Below the pieces are notes generated by a model. The model was not told the DNA's origin. It searched no databases and was given only the letters and a program-made list of their open reading frames with translations. A DNA stretch of 64,000 nt from Mesonia profundi (lineage in GTDB: Bacteria; Bacteroidota; Bacteroidia; Flavobacteriales; Flavobacteriaceae): the NCBI RefSeq assembly GCF_031085155.1, contig NZ_JAVHUL010000013.1, forward strand, positions 1 to 64,000. Reading direction: 5' to 3'. This document shows, piece after piece, positions 8,936-17,496 of this stretch. The number at the start of each line of letters is the position of its first letter. Position 1 is the first letter of the stretch. The position numbers and the translations under genes are program-made.

Positions 8936-10379
8936 CATTCCAGTGTTCTATTTTTATTGCAGGAGCAACTCCAATTGCTTCAAATAACACTTTTGATAAT
9001 ACTTCTTTTACATAATGAACATTTTCTTCAGTTGTTATTATAGAGTCGTGTAATGTAAATAATGGTGCTTCTGGTCTAATATCTGTAATAATTTTACAGG
9101 CTTTATGAAGCACTATTTCTGCTTCTAAGTTTTGTAGTATACAAGCAAGAGCATTGTGTTTATTTTTTTTAATAATTTTAAAGATATGGTGTACAGAAGG
9201 AAACTGTTCTTTAAATAAAATCATTCCTTCATTTGGAAAATACCTTACTTTTTTAGTTTCTGGATCAATCACTTTACATTTTTCATTATTATGCCCAAAC
9301 ATACTGCTGAACATTATTTGTTTAGCTTTCTTTCTTCTTTTTGAAGGACAAGGTTCATCTATTAGTTGTTTTTTCTGTAATTGATCTCCAAATGCTTCAT
9401 AGAATCTCCCATTAGCAACTAGTTCAGTGAAAACCTTTATATCATCCGTATCATAGTTTGGGTAATTACAAAGTGCCAACATTATAGTGGATGATGCTTC
9501 ATTATTATATTTATATATTTTATCTCTAATTCCATTATCTTTATATTTTGTAGGATTTAAAATACTTAATGATAAGTAAGGTTGTGAGTTCTTAATATCT
9601 ATTGCCATTAATGGCTCTCCTTTGTACTTAATAAATTGTCTAAGTTCTCCTTTTAGTTGAGTTAATATAGTATGGACTCTTCCAGATGTACTGTCTTGAT
9701 GTAAGATATAATCTCGATCTTTAAATTTCTCTATGATTATTTTTCTGCTATAATACTTCCTTTCACAATGTGGAATTTCATTTTCTCTTTCTTCCAAATA
9801 TAAGTTGAATAACCATTTTTTTGCTCCGAGATAATCAAATTCTAGATCATCGTTCCACCACTTTTCTAAGTAATCCATAGTATTAGCAGTAATAGGAACA
9901 AATACTTCTTTTGAAGTTCTTTTTCTTTTGCAAATAGCCTTAATGAGCCTTTTCCAAGTTATAATGTACTTTCTAATATCTTTATTATATCTCAAAGTAA
10001 ATCTATAACCAGATGAAGTCAAGCCTGCTTGATATTTAAATAAACTTCTTTTTTCTAAAACCCCCACTCTTACTAAATAAATAAGATATTCTTTGTACTC
10101 CCTTACTCTTGTTTTAAGTATTACGCTATTTATAGGTGTATATCCATCCTGTAATTGAAAATCATAATCTTTCAACCTCATAGGGATGCTATAAATCAAG
10201 CTTACAACATAAGCTAACTTATCTTTATTAAATCTATTTATGTTAGGTGGGTATCTCTCAACCAATTCATCAATATCCAAATTTTTAGGTATGTATACAA
10301 AATACATTCTTGGATATTCATCTTTACTTGTATTAATAATTTGTACTGAGTTTTCCTCGTCATAATTTTCTTTATTCAT
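8916..10379 (-). CDS. stand-alone protein with family A polymerase-fold motifs (putative element replication polymerase)
   Basis: I do not recognise a named family. The 487-residue protein carries, in order, a complete motif set of the family A DNA polymerase / single-subunit RNA polymerase fold. These are a TGR-like T231-S-G-R234 followed by H236 and LR; motif A MAIDIKNSQPYL with D261; motif B R349-x3-K353-x7-F361-G362; and motif C LHDSI with D445. The metal-binding aspartates, the finger-helix Arg/Lys and the aromatic-Gly pair are all present. Motif C reads HDS, as in T7-type RNA polymerases, whereas family A DNA polymerases usually read HDE. No 3'-5' exonuclease motifs are seen. The N-terminal 200 residues are unassigned. 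The gene diverges from the Sak4-like ATPase across a 240-bp gap with an inverted repeat. A role in replicating the element is inferred. Confidence 0.72.
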   Translation of the reverse strand: MNKENYDEENSVQIINTSKDEYPRMYFVYIPKNLDIDELVERYPPNINRFNKDKLAYVVSLIYSIPMRLKDYDFQLQDGYTPINSVILKTRVREYKEYLIYLVRVGVLEKRSLFKYQAGLTSSGYRFTLRYNKDIRKYIITWKRLIKAICKRKRTSKEVFVPITANTMDYLEKWWNDDLEFDYLGAKKWLFNLYLEERENEIPHCERKYYSRKIIIEKFKDRDYILHQDSTSGRVHTILTQLKGELRQFIKYKGEPLMAIDIKNSQPYLSLSILNPTKYKDNGIRDKIYKYNNEASSTIMLALCNYPNYDTDDIKVFTELVANGRFYEAFGDQLQKKQLIDEPCPSKRRKKAKQIMFSSMFGHNNEKCKVIDPETKKVRYFPNEGMILFKEQFPSVHHIFKIIKKNKHNALACILQNLEAEIVLHKACKIITDIRPEAPLFTLHDSIITTEENVHYVKEVLSKVLFEAIGVAPAIKIEHWNEKMEAA

Positions 10380-10534
10380 TATATAAAATTGAATGAAGAA
10401 TTATGATTACGAATGAGGAAAACTACATTGGTAATCAGATAATTCTATTAAACAATTTTAGATAAGAAACAATTTAATTATATCAGTATTCTCAATCTAA
10501 ATCTCTGTAATATTTTTTCGAAGTAGCCCATTTC

Positions 10535-10576
10535 TGGGAGTCATTTTGGAATTACAAAGATACAAAATAACTCCCA
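10535..10576. repeat. inverted repeat in the divergent gap, candidate operator or origin
   Basis: TGGGAGTCATTTTG (10535-10548) and CAAAATAACTCCCA (10563-10576) are complementary except for one position. The spacer contains, on the minus strand, TATCTTTG (10562-10555), which fits the -7 box TAnnTTTG of a promoter toward the polymerase-like gene. No good TTG is seen at the expected -33 position. The rest of 10380-10620 is AT-rich without a gene. Confidence 0.55.
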
Positions 10577-10620
10577 TAAAACCTTAATATTTACTGTAAA
10601 TTTTTAAAAACCAATACATT

Positions 10621-11493
10621 ATGAAACTAAGACAATCAGAAAGAAAAAAAGCTAAGATAAAACTAGCTTTACAAGGAGCTGCTGGATCAGGGAAAACCTA
10701 CAGCAGCTTATTATTAGCAAAAGGATTAAGCAATGAGGCTTTATCTAAAGTAGCCATTATAGATACAGAAAATGGTTCAGCAGATTTATATGCTCATTTA
10801 GGAAACTACAATGTACTTACATTAGAGTCTCCTTTTACTCCAGAAAAATACATCAAAGCTATAGATGTTTGCCTACAAGCAGAAATGGATGTTATAATTA
10901 TAGACAGTATTTCACATTGTTGGGATTACCTTATAGACTACCACTCAAGCTTAGCAGGAAATAGCTTTGCTAATTGGGCTAAAGTAATGCCATTACATAA
11001 AGCTTTTATAAATAAAATACTTCAAGCAGATGCTCACATTGTAGCTACTATGCGTACTAAACAAGAATATGTCTTAAATAAAAAAGATGGTAAATATATT
11101 CCTGAAAAGGTAGGACTTAAAGCAGTACAAAAAGATGGAGTAGACTATGAGTTTACTATTCTATTTAATATTGATAATAAGCACTTTGCTATATCAAGTA
11201 AGGATAGAACAGGTTTGTATATAAATAAACCGGAGTTTACTATTAATCCTGCTACAGGAAAGAAGATACTTGAATGGTGCAATAGTGGTACTAATCTAGA
11301 AGAAGCTAGAGCTAAAATAAAAGACTGTAAAGATATAGAGTTGCTAAGGCAATTATACATTCATTATAAGCCTTGGAGAGAGCTCCTTGAATATGACTTT
11401 AAAAATCAAAAAGATAATTTACAAACTAATGAAATATTGTTAAACCCTAAAAACTTTAATCAAAATGGAACTACTACCAGTAATCAAAAATAG
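10621..11493 (+). CDS. P-loop ATPase, Sak4/AAA_24-like (phage-type recombination ATPase)
   Basis: RecA-fold ATPase of the kind found in phages and islands, where Sak4-type proteins assist single-strand annealing or recombination. The Walker A motif is G19-AAGSGK-T26 (LQGAAGSGKTYSSLLLAKGL). The Walker B-like strand is DVIIIDSISHCWD near residue 95. MRTKQEYVL near residue 140 fits the sensor region. Length is 290 residues. It overlaps the next gene by 29 bp, so the two are probably co-translated. Pairing with the divergent polymerase-like gene suggests a replication/recombination module. The family call rests on motifs only. Confidence 0.72.
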   Translation: MKLRQSERKKAKIKLALQGAAGSGKTYSSLLLAKGLSNEALSKVAIIDTENGSADLYAHLGNYNVLTLESPFTPEKYIKAIDVCLQAEMDVIIIDSISHCWDYLIDYHSSLAGNSFANWAKVMPLHKAFINKILQADAHIVATMRTKQEYVLNKKDGKYIPEKVGLKAVQKDGVDYEFTILFNIDNKHFAISSKDRTGLYINKPEFTINPATGKKILEWCNSGTNLEEARAKIKDCKDIELLRQLYIHYKPWRELLEYDFKNQKDNLQTNEILLNPKNFNQNGTTTSNQK

Positions 11494-12466
11494 ACCTATT
11501 ATAGAATCTAGTGTACCTAGACTTAATCATCCAACTATACCATCCTTTGAGAATAAACCTTTTATAGAAGCTAATACTATAGAGGTTAATATGAACCATT
11601 TAAAAAATGATTGTATTATACCTGTATTTAGTAAAGACAATGAAAAAACCATTGCACATCAAGAGTTTGTTGAGGTTGTTCAGGAGTGTATAGGTAAAAC
11701 CTTTAAAAGAGAGACTATTGAGAACCCTGAAATAAGGGTTTCTCATCAAATTAAAGGTAGAGTGCCTTCTGCCATTTATAAGCCAGCAAAAGAGCTGCTT
11801 GATGAGGAAAGGACTGTGTATTATGAAAGAATGGCTTTTATTATACGCATACCTTCAGTAACATCTGTAATAGATGGAAATAGAATTGCTTTAACTCTAG
11901 GAGGGGTTAGAGCCTACAACCAAGAGAATTTATACAATAAGAAAACCTATGAGAAATTTAAATTCTTTATAGGATTTCAAAATTTGGTTTGCTGCAATTT
12001 ATGTGTGTCTAGTGATGGATATGTAGAAGAGCTTAAAGCTGATAGTTTAGACAGTATGAAATCTAAAATCACTAAAGTTATTAGTGACTACAAGGCTATA
12101 GATCATATGCGTACTTTAAAAGATTTAGCAAATTACAATCTTACTGAACATCAATTCGCCCAGCTCATAGGAAGAGCTAGATTGTATAACTATTTACCTA
12201 AACAAGAGAGAATACTAATTCCTGATTTATTAATGAATGATGGACAAATCTCTACTGTAGCTAAAGATTATTATACAGATGAATCTTTTTGTAGAAATGC
12301 AAAGGGAGATATTAATCTTTGGAAGGTATATAACCTCTTCACACAGGCTAATAAGAGTAGCTATATTGACACTTTTTTAAATAGGAATATCAGTGCTTTT
12401 GATTTTTCTAATGGACTCATTAAGGCTATCAATGGTGATGAAAATTATCATTGGTTTTTGAGTTGA
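11465..12466 (+). CDS. DUF3871-like protein
   Basis: A 333-residue protein that resembles the DUF3871 family of Bacteroidetes mobile elements, whose function is unknown. It is soluble and has no signal peptide. Recognisable stretches are NPEIRVSHQIKGRVPSAIYKPAKEL and ERMAFIIRIPSVTSVIDGN (an acidic and then a hydrophobic block), followed by a Cys-containing LVCCNLCVSSDGY. The C-terminal third is helical and polar. The start inside the ATPase gene (ATG at 11465) is supported by tight coupling. Association with a recombination ATPase hints at DNA metabolism, but that is inference. Confidence 0.6.
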   Translation: MELLPVIKNRPIIESSVPRLNHPTIPSFENKPFIEANTIEVNMNHLKNDCIIPVFSKDNEKTIAHQEFVEVVQECIGKTFKRETIENPEIRVSHQIKGRVPSAIYKPAKELLDEERTVYYERMAFIIRIPSVTSVIDGNRIALTLGGVRAYNQENLYNKKTYEKFKFFIGFQNLVCCNLCVSSDGYVEELKADSLDSMKSKITKVISDYKAIDHMRTLKDLANYNLTEHQFAQLIGRARLYNYLPKQERILIPDLLMNDGQISTVAKDYYTDESFCRNAKGDINLWKVYNLFTQANKSSYIDTFLNRNISAFDFSNGLIKAINGDENYHWFLS

Positions 12467-12471
12467 GTGAT

Positions 12472-12509
12472 GCCCAACTTCTTTAATTAGAGGTTGGGCT
12501 ATTTTTTTT
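12472..12509 (+). terminator. intrinsic terminator after the DUF3871-like gene
   Basis: GCCCAACTTC and GAGGTTGGGC form a stem with one G-U or mismatch position near the loop. The stem is followed by TATTTTTTTT. It begins 6 bp after the stop codon. Confidence 0.85.
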
Positions 12510-12539
12510 ATCTAAGTACTCCTCTTCACTAATACAAAT

Positions 12540-15500
12540 CTAGCTATTCTCAACTATTGCTATTTCCTCTTCATTTAAATCATAAAGCTCATATACCATT
12601 TGGTCTATTGCTTTATCTGTATGGTTTATTTTATTTAGTAATGCTTGGGCTTTTTGTTGTTCTGCTAAGAAGTAATCTTCCCAATCTGCTTCTTCCCCCA
12701 AAGAGAGTTTTATTTTTTTCTTTTTTAGCTCTTTTATGAATTCTGTAAAATCTAGTTCATACCAGTTATCTAGTTTTTTAGATGTTTTTTCTAATTGTTC
12801 TGGAAACTTCCTTTGTAGAGTCCTTATAAATTTAGTAGACACATTTTGCAAGTCTTTATTAAAACTCAACATTTGGTTAGTGCTATCAATAATTAAATTT
12901 GGGTTATTTGGAATTTCTGGTAAAGGAAAGGGTTTTAAATAATTAGTTTTAAACCTAAAATAACCTCCACTAAGTTCTGTTCCTGTGTTTTTTAAAAAGA
13001 ACCACATAACTTTAGAGTTTAGAATACCCAAATAAAATTTTTCATCAACTACGAAGTCATCATTTTTTACAAAAGAGTAAATCGTAGTAGGATGATAAAA
13101 CTCTCCTTTTTCATCATAACTCATATTACACCCTAAAGAAATTTCTTGAGTCATAATTTTTGGAATCTCTACTCCAGAAATACCCTGTTTTCTACTAAAC
13201 AAAAACCATTCATCTTCATTATCAAATCTTCTTTTTTCTCTCCCTCTTAAGAATTTTTCATTCTTTCTAAAATATTTAGCAGCTAATGGGAACTCTGACT
13301 CTATATCATTGAATTTTAAAGGTATAGTTTTATTTTTATTAATTTTATAAGGAAAAATAGTGAATAATGTGTTTGCAATATTTTGATATTTTGATATTTG
13401 ATTTCCTTTTATAAATGGTTTTAATATATCAAATTCTATTTCTATTTCTTCATCTAATATATCCGAGAAAAATAAACCTGTATTGCCATTATTCTCAATC
13501 AATTCTATTGTAAATAACTTATCACCCCCACTTGCTATACCTTGGAAAATTCTAACAAAAACATTATCAACTGTATATGGTTGCTGCTTTAACTTATTAA
13601 TAGTATCAAATATTTCTTGACTTTGTAAATCCCAATTATCTTCACATAAATTTTCATATAATACATAATCCCACTTAAAAGGATCATTGATTTCAATAGG
13701 TTTTATTTTTTTAAATAGCACCTTATTTTTTTGAGTTTTATCTAAGTTTATAATACAAGTATATGTAGAAGCATCAGAAAAAACCATATCTGAGCCAAAA
13801 TGTAAAATACTTTCAACTGCACATTTCTCTACAAAAAACTGTCGGATACCAACACCAAAATCTGTAACTAAAAATTTATGAGGTAATATATATGAAACAA
13901 TTCCTTTTTCATTAATTAAATCAAAGCTTCTCTCCATAAATAGAGCATAGATATCATAGTTAGCTGTTGCAGATTGGTACTTATTTTCATAAAATTCACA
14001 CATCTCAGGGTAATGCTCCATTAAACCCTGTTTTCTAACATATGGAGGGTTTCCTATGATAACGTCAAAACCTCCTTTTTCAAAAATATGAGGAAATTCC
14101 TCTTGCCAATTAAAAGCCTTAACCCCCCCAACTTCTGGATCATCTATTAAAGAGTTACCACATTTAATATTGTTGCTGAGGTCATTTAGTTTTCTGTTAG
14201 GTTGTGCAGTTCTAAGCCAAAGAGATAACTTAGCAATCTCCACACTTTCTTGATTTAGATCTACCCCAAAGAGGTTATTCTCAAGAATACTATTCTCTAC
14301 ATCACTAAGCATTAAAGCATCCCTATTGTACTTGGCAGAAAGTTCATCAATATATCTATGTTCTGCAATTAAATGATTTAATGCTTCATTTAAAAAAGCA
14401 CCAGAACCACAAGCAGGATCACAAATGGTAAGTTGTAAGAGCCAATCTCTATAGTTTTGAAGATTCTCTAATCTTTTTCTACTTCTTTTAATAGCAGGTT
14501 GGTATGCTTCATCTGTAATATCTAATTCTAATCTTTTTACTTCACAGAGTTTTCCTACAGTATTATCAACTATATATTTGGTGATGTATTTAGGAGTGTA
14601 AAAAACTCCATCTTTTTTTCTTTTACTTTTAGATTTATCAATTTCTTGTCCTTCAAGTTCAGCTTGTATTTCTTCAAGTTCATTTAAAGAGTTTTCAAAA
14701 ATGTGCCCTAGTATATTTACATCTACTTCACTTTGAAAATCATATTCAGAAAGCTGTTTAGTGTGTCTATATAATAAATCATCATCTATTTCTATAGTAT
14801 CTAGTACTTCATCTGGTTTGAATAACCCTCCATTATATGCAAATACATCATAACGCTTCCCTTTATAACCTGTATTAAGATAACCAAAATACTTTTTAAA
14901 TCTAGTGTATAGGGGTATGTCAACATCTCTATCTATTAAATCTTTCCAGTCACTTAATACAAGCCTAACAGAGTTAGGAGGTAAAAGCATTCTATCTTCT
15001 GCAAAGAATAAAAACAAAAACCTATCTAATAGCTTTTGTGATTTTTTAAATAATACTAGAGCATCATAATTGGGATTTAGAGCTACTAGACTATGATGTA
15101 GTTCTTTTTTAAATAAAGAATAATCCTTATAAAGTTCTTTAGTAATTTTATCTTCTTGACTAATAGATTCATCCTTTATTTTTTTGGGTATGTCTTTACT
15201 TATATTTTCATAAGCTAGAACTAAATAAAGAACCTTAAACTGTTCTTTTGTAAGTGTGAAAAGGTTAAATTCTATATGTTCAATAGCATTGTCAATGTAG
15301 AACCTTATTTTTTCAAAGTTTGAGGTTATTACATAGACACACTCTGGTTGGTTATTTTTATAACCAAATGCCTGAACTTCTACTTTGGATAAGTCTGTAG
15401 TTTCTGTACCCTTAAGTTCAATAACTCCTTTAACTTGGTTATTTACTAAAATAGCTCCATCAGCTTTTTTAGAATCCTTTACATTTTTATACTCTGTGTT

Positions 15501-15722
15501 GAGGTTAAAATCTGGATTGGGATTTAGAGTATAGCCTAAAACCTTAACAAAGAGCTCTCTTAAAAACCCTTCCTGAAATTGCTCTTCTTTGCTATTTCTT
15601 ATATTGGTTTGTATCTCTGGATTTTTAAAATAGGCATTAAACTGTTCCCATTTTGCTTCTATAGTTGCTTGGTCTAGGGCTTGTAAATATTTTTTTACAA
15701 CAGTATCTTGAAATAATGACAT
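12540..15722 (-). CDS. type IIG restriction-modification enzyme (nuclease + N6-adenine methyltransferase + specificity region)
   Basis: A single chain that cuts and methylates DNA. The N-terminal PD-(D/E)xK nuclease shows D88 in ADGAI and E102-L-K104. The methyltransferase core has motif I DPACGSGAF near residue 436 and motif IV GNPPYVRKQ near 555, typical of gamma-class N6-adenine enzymes such as Eco57I. A TaqI-like target-recognition region follows, and the C-terminal 150 residues are rich in charged helices. At 1060 residues it has the normal length for the class. It faces its own terminator region and has no separate methylase or specificity gene, so it is likely self-contained. As cargo it would protect the host and stabilise element 1. 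Confidence 0.92.
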   Translation of the reverse strand: MSLFQDTVVKKYLQALDQATIEAKWEQFNAYFKNPEIQTNIRNSKEEQFQEGFLRELFVKVLGYTLNPNPDFNLNTEYKNVKDSKKADGAILVNNQVKGVIELKGTETTDLSKVEVQAFGYKNNQPECVYVITSNFEKIRFYIDNAIEHIEFNLFTLTKEQFKVLYLVLAYENISKDIPKKIKDESISQEDKITKELYKDYSLFKKELHHSLVALNPNYDALVLFKKSQKLLDRFLFLFFAEDRMLLPPNSVRLVLSDWKDLIDRDVDIPLYTRFKKYFGYLNTGYKGKRYDVFAYNGGLFKPDEVLDTIEIDDDLLYRHTKQLSEYDFQSEVDVNILGHIFENSLNELEEIQAELEGQEIDKSKSKRKKDGVFYTPKYITKYIVDNTVGKLCEVKRLELDITDEAYQPAIKRSRKRLENLQNYRDWLLQLTICDPACGSGAFLNEALNHLIAEHRYIDELSAKYNRDALMLSDVENSILENNLFGVDLNQESVEIAKLSLWLRTAQPNRKLNDLSNNIKCGNSLIDDPEVGGVKAFNWQEEFPHIFEKGGFDVIIGNPPYVRKQGLMEHYPEMCEFYENKYQSATANYDIYALFMERSFDLINEKGIVSYILPHKFLVTDFGVGIRQFFVEKCAVESILHFGSDMVFSDASTYTCIINLDKTQKNKVLFKKIKPIEINDPFKWDYVLYENLCEDNWDLQSQEIFDTINKLKQQPYTVDNVFVRIFQGIASGGDKLFTIELIENNGNTGLFFSDILDEEIEIEFDILKPFIKGNQISKYQNIANTLFTIFPYKINKNKTIPLKFNDIESEFPLAAKYFRKNEKFLRGREKRRFDNEDEWFLFSRKQGISGVEIPKIMTQEISLGCNMSYDEKGEFYHPTTIYSFVKNDDFVVDEKFYLGILNSKVMWFFLKNTGTELSGGYFRFKTNYLKPFPLPEIPNNPNLIIDSTNQMLSFNKDLQNVSTKFIRTLQRKFPEQLEKTSKKLDNWYELDFTEFIKELKKKKIKLSLGEEADWEDYFLAEQQKAQALLNKINHTDKAIDQMVYELYDLNEEEIAIVENS

Positions 15723-15983
15723 TCTGAGTAGTTAGTTAGAATTTTAAATATACAAAGCTTAAGACTTTAAAAATTAATTTATAAAAAAAATTTTCAGAAA
15801 GCTTTTAAGAGTACACCAATACCTCATAAACAACCCCCACTTATTTTTGCAGGGAAACTCCCCCGCGTCCTTTTTATATAGAATTTTATTGTTGAGGTGT
15901 ATTTAAAACTTAGGTGATAGCAAGTTTTGACTTCAAAGTGTTTCTAGGAAAGGAATTTTATTCAACTCAAAAATTATAAACCA

Positions 15984-16376
15984 ATGGTACGTATCACTAA
16001 CTACAAAGAATTAAAGAGAGATGATGACACATCTTTTTATTTATTAGAGCTTCAAGGAAGTATAGAAATGATTAAGAGCAAATCTACTAATCAGTTTTAT
16101 GCTACAGTAAAAAAAGCTTGGGTGTCTTCTACCTTTGAAGAAGAAACCTGTAAGTCTCTAATTGGAACAGAAATGCCTGGAGAAATAGAGAAGCAAGAGG
16201 TAGAACCTTATGCTTATTTAATTAAGGAAACAGGAGAGGAAATCTTATTACATCATAGATGGGTATATGTTCCTTCTAAAGAAACCTCTCAACTAGAAGA
16301 AGAGCTTTCAATCAATCAAAACTTAGAAGTAGATGAGAATGTTTTTTCCAGTAATGGAGAGTATGCAGATGTGTAA
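15984..16376 (+). CDS. conserved-looking small protein upstream of RadC-like gene
   Basis: I do not recognise a characterised family. The 130-residue, acidic, cytosolic protein opens MVRITNYKELKRDDDTSF. It has a beta-rich central part (FYATVKKAWVSSTFEEETCKSLIG) and an acidic, low-complexity tail rich in Glu, Ser and Asn. It sits directly upstream of the RadC-like gene in the same direction, an arrangement that suggests a shared unit. The upstream 261 bp (15723-15983) contain no gene; a C/G-rich patch AACTCCCCCGCGTCC near 15857-15871 stands out there against the AT background. Confidence 0.65.
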   Translation: MVRITNYKELKRDDDTSFYLLELQGSIEMIKSKSTNQFYATVKKAWVSSTFEEETCKSLIGTEMPGEIEKQEVEPYAYLIKETGEEILLHHRWVYVPSKETSQLEEELSINQNLEVDENVFSSNGEYADV

Positions 16377-16437
16377 ACTTTAAATATTTTTCTTCTAACT
16401 AGACTAGTCTTTTTAAAGCTAGTATTATTATTAATCT

Positions 16438-16494
16438 AAGTGTCCAATTCTCGCAACTGTATTATATATGCATTCGGGTTTTGGACACTTTTTA
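16438..16494 (+). terminator. long-loop inverted repeat before the RadC-like gene
   Basis: AAGTGTCCAA (16438-16447) and TTGGACACTT (16481-16490) are perfectly complementary over 10 bp around a 33-nt loop, and TTTAATTT follows. It may terminate the upstream gene. However, it ends only 18 bp before the next start codon, so it could instead control translation of that gene. Confidence 0.5.
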
Positions 16495-16508
16495 ATTTAT
16501 GATGAATT

Positions 16509-16946
16509 ATGAAAATATCAGAGATTAAAGTTTCTTATATAAATGAGCATAGTGCTCACTTAAAAGCTTCTAGTAGTGCAGATGCCTACACAATAGCTTT
16601 AAATAATTGGGATAAGGATATAATTGAGCTTCAAGAAGAAGTAAAAGTAATCTTATTGAATAGAGCAAATGGTGTAGTAGGCATTTATAGTCTATCTAAA
16701 GGAGGTGTTTCTTCTTCTATAGTAGATATTAAATTAATACTTAGTGTAGCTCTTAAAGCTATAGCAACCAGTATTATTTTAGTGCATAATCACCCAAGTG
16801 GCAATTTAAAACCAAGTCAAGCAGATTTAAAACTTACCTCTAGACTTATTAAAGCTACTGATACAGTAGATATAAAATTACTAGATCATTTAATCATTAC
16901 AAAAGAGTCTTATTATAGTCTAGCTGATGAGGGAAGGTTACAATAA
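16509..16946 (+). CDS. radC: RadC-like JAB/MPN domain protein
   Basis: A zinc-binding JAMM domain protein. The metal motif H-x-H-x7-S-x2-D is complete in HNHPSGNLKPSQAD. The preceding ILVHNHP strand and the following LTSRLIKATDTVDIKLLDHLII match the domain to its end. At 145 residues it lacks the N-terminal helix-hairpin-helix region of chromosomal RadC, as is usual for copies on Bacteroidetes mobile elements. The biological role of RadC is unsettled; a link to recombination or anti-restriction on mobile DNA is suspected from context. Confidence 0.9.
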   Translation: MKISEIKVSYINEHSAHLKASSSADAYTIALNNWDKDIIELQEEVKVILLNRANGVVGIYSLSKGGVSSSIVDIKLILSVALKAIATSIILVHNHPSGNLKPSQADLKLTSRLIKATDTVDIKLLDHLIITKESYYSLADEGRLQ

Positions 16947-17169
16947 TTGCAAAATTTCCATTCCAGCAATTTGTGTATGTGTATGTTTGTGTAGATTAGC
17001 CTCATTAGAAGCTTTTGTGTTGAGGTTATAAATATCATAGATATTATACTATAGCTAAAACTTTAAAAAATTGAGTATATTGATGAGGTTTTAAATGATT
17101 TAGTAACCTAAAAGGTAAATAGAAGTAAGAAATGGAGCTTTAAAGCATAGAACTATCTAATAGCTATTT

Positions 17170-17403
17170 TTAATCTTTAACCTCATCAATTACTAAATCA
17201 GCTAAGGAAACTTCTAAAGCTTCAGCTATTCTGAAAAGAGTATATATGGTAGGGTTAGTTCTTCCAGATTCAATTCTAGAAACATTAGTAGTATCAAAAT
17301 CACCTTGTATTCTAGCTGCTAGATCTAATTGCGTAAACCCTTTTTGCTCTCTTATTTTTAGAATCTTTTTACCAGTTAGTCTTAGTACTTCTGACTTTTC
17401 CAT
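17170..17403 (-). CDS. XRE-family helix-turn-helix repressor
   Basis: A small DNA-binding protein made of essentially one Cro/CI-type HTH domain (KILKIREQKGFTQLDLAARI, then TNVSRIESGRTNPTIYTLFRIAEAL). I place the start at the ATG at 17403, giving 77 residues. A TTG six codons upstream is possible but would lie inside the inverted repeat 17405-17422. It diverges from the membrane-protein gene at 17497, whose promoter overlaps that repeat. Autoregulation and control of the divergent genes are inferred. The stretch 16947-17169 before its stop holds no gene. Confidence 0.85.
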   Translation of the reverse strand: MEKSEVLRLTGKKILKIREQKGFTQLDLAARIQGDFDTTNVSRIESGRTNPTIYTLFRIAEALEVSLADLVIDEVKD

Positions 17404-17404
17404 A

Positions 17405-17443
17405 CTTGTCTTATTTGACAAGTCAAGGAAAAGTTTATATTTG
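17405..17443 (+). promoter_or_regulatory. divergent promoter/operator of the XRE regulator
   Basis: CTTGTC (17405-17410) and GACAAG (17417-17422) form a perfect 6-bp inverted repeat with a 6-nt spacer. TTTG at 17414-17417, 18 nt, then TATATTTG at 17436-17443 form a near-consensus Bacteroidetes promoter toward 17497. The -33 box lies inside the repeat. A further TTGTC half-site is at 17441. The repeat also covers the region just upstream of the regulator start. Confidence 0.7.
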
Positions 17444-17496
17444 TCAACCTTAATGCCGTATATGGCAACATTTAATCTTAATTAATAACAAACAAT

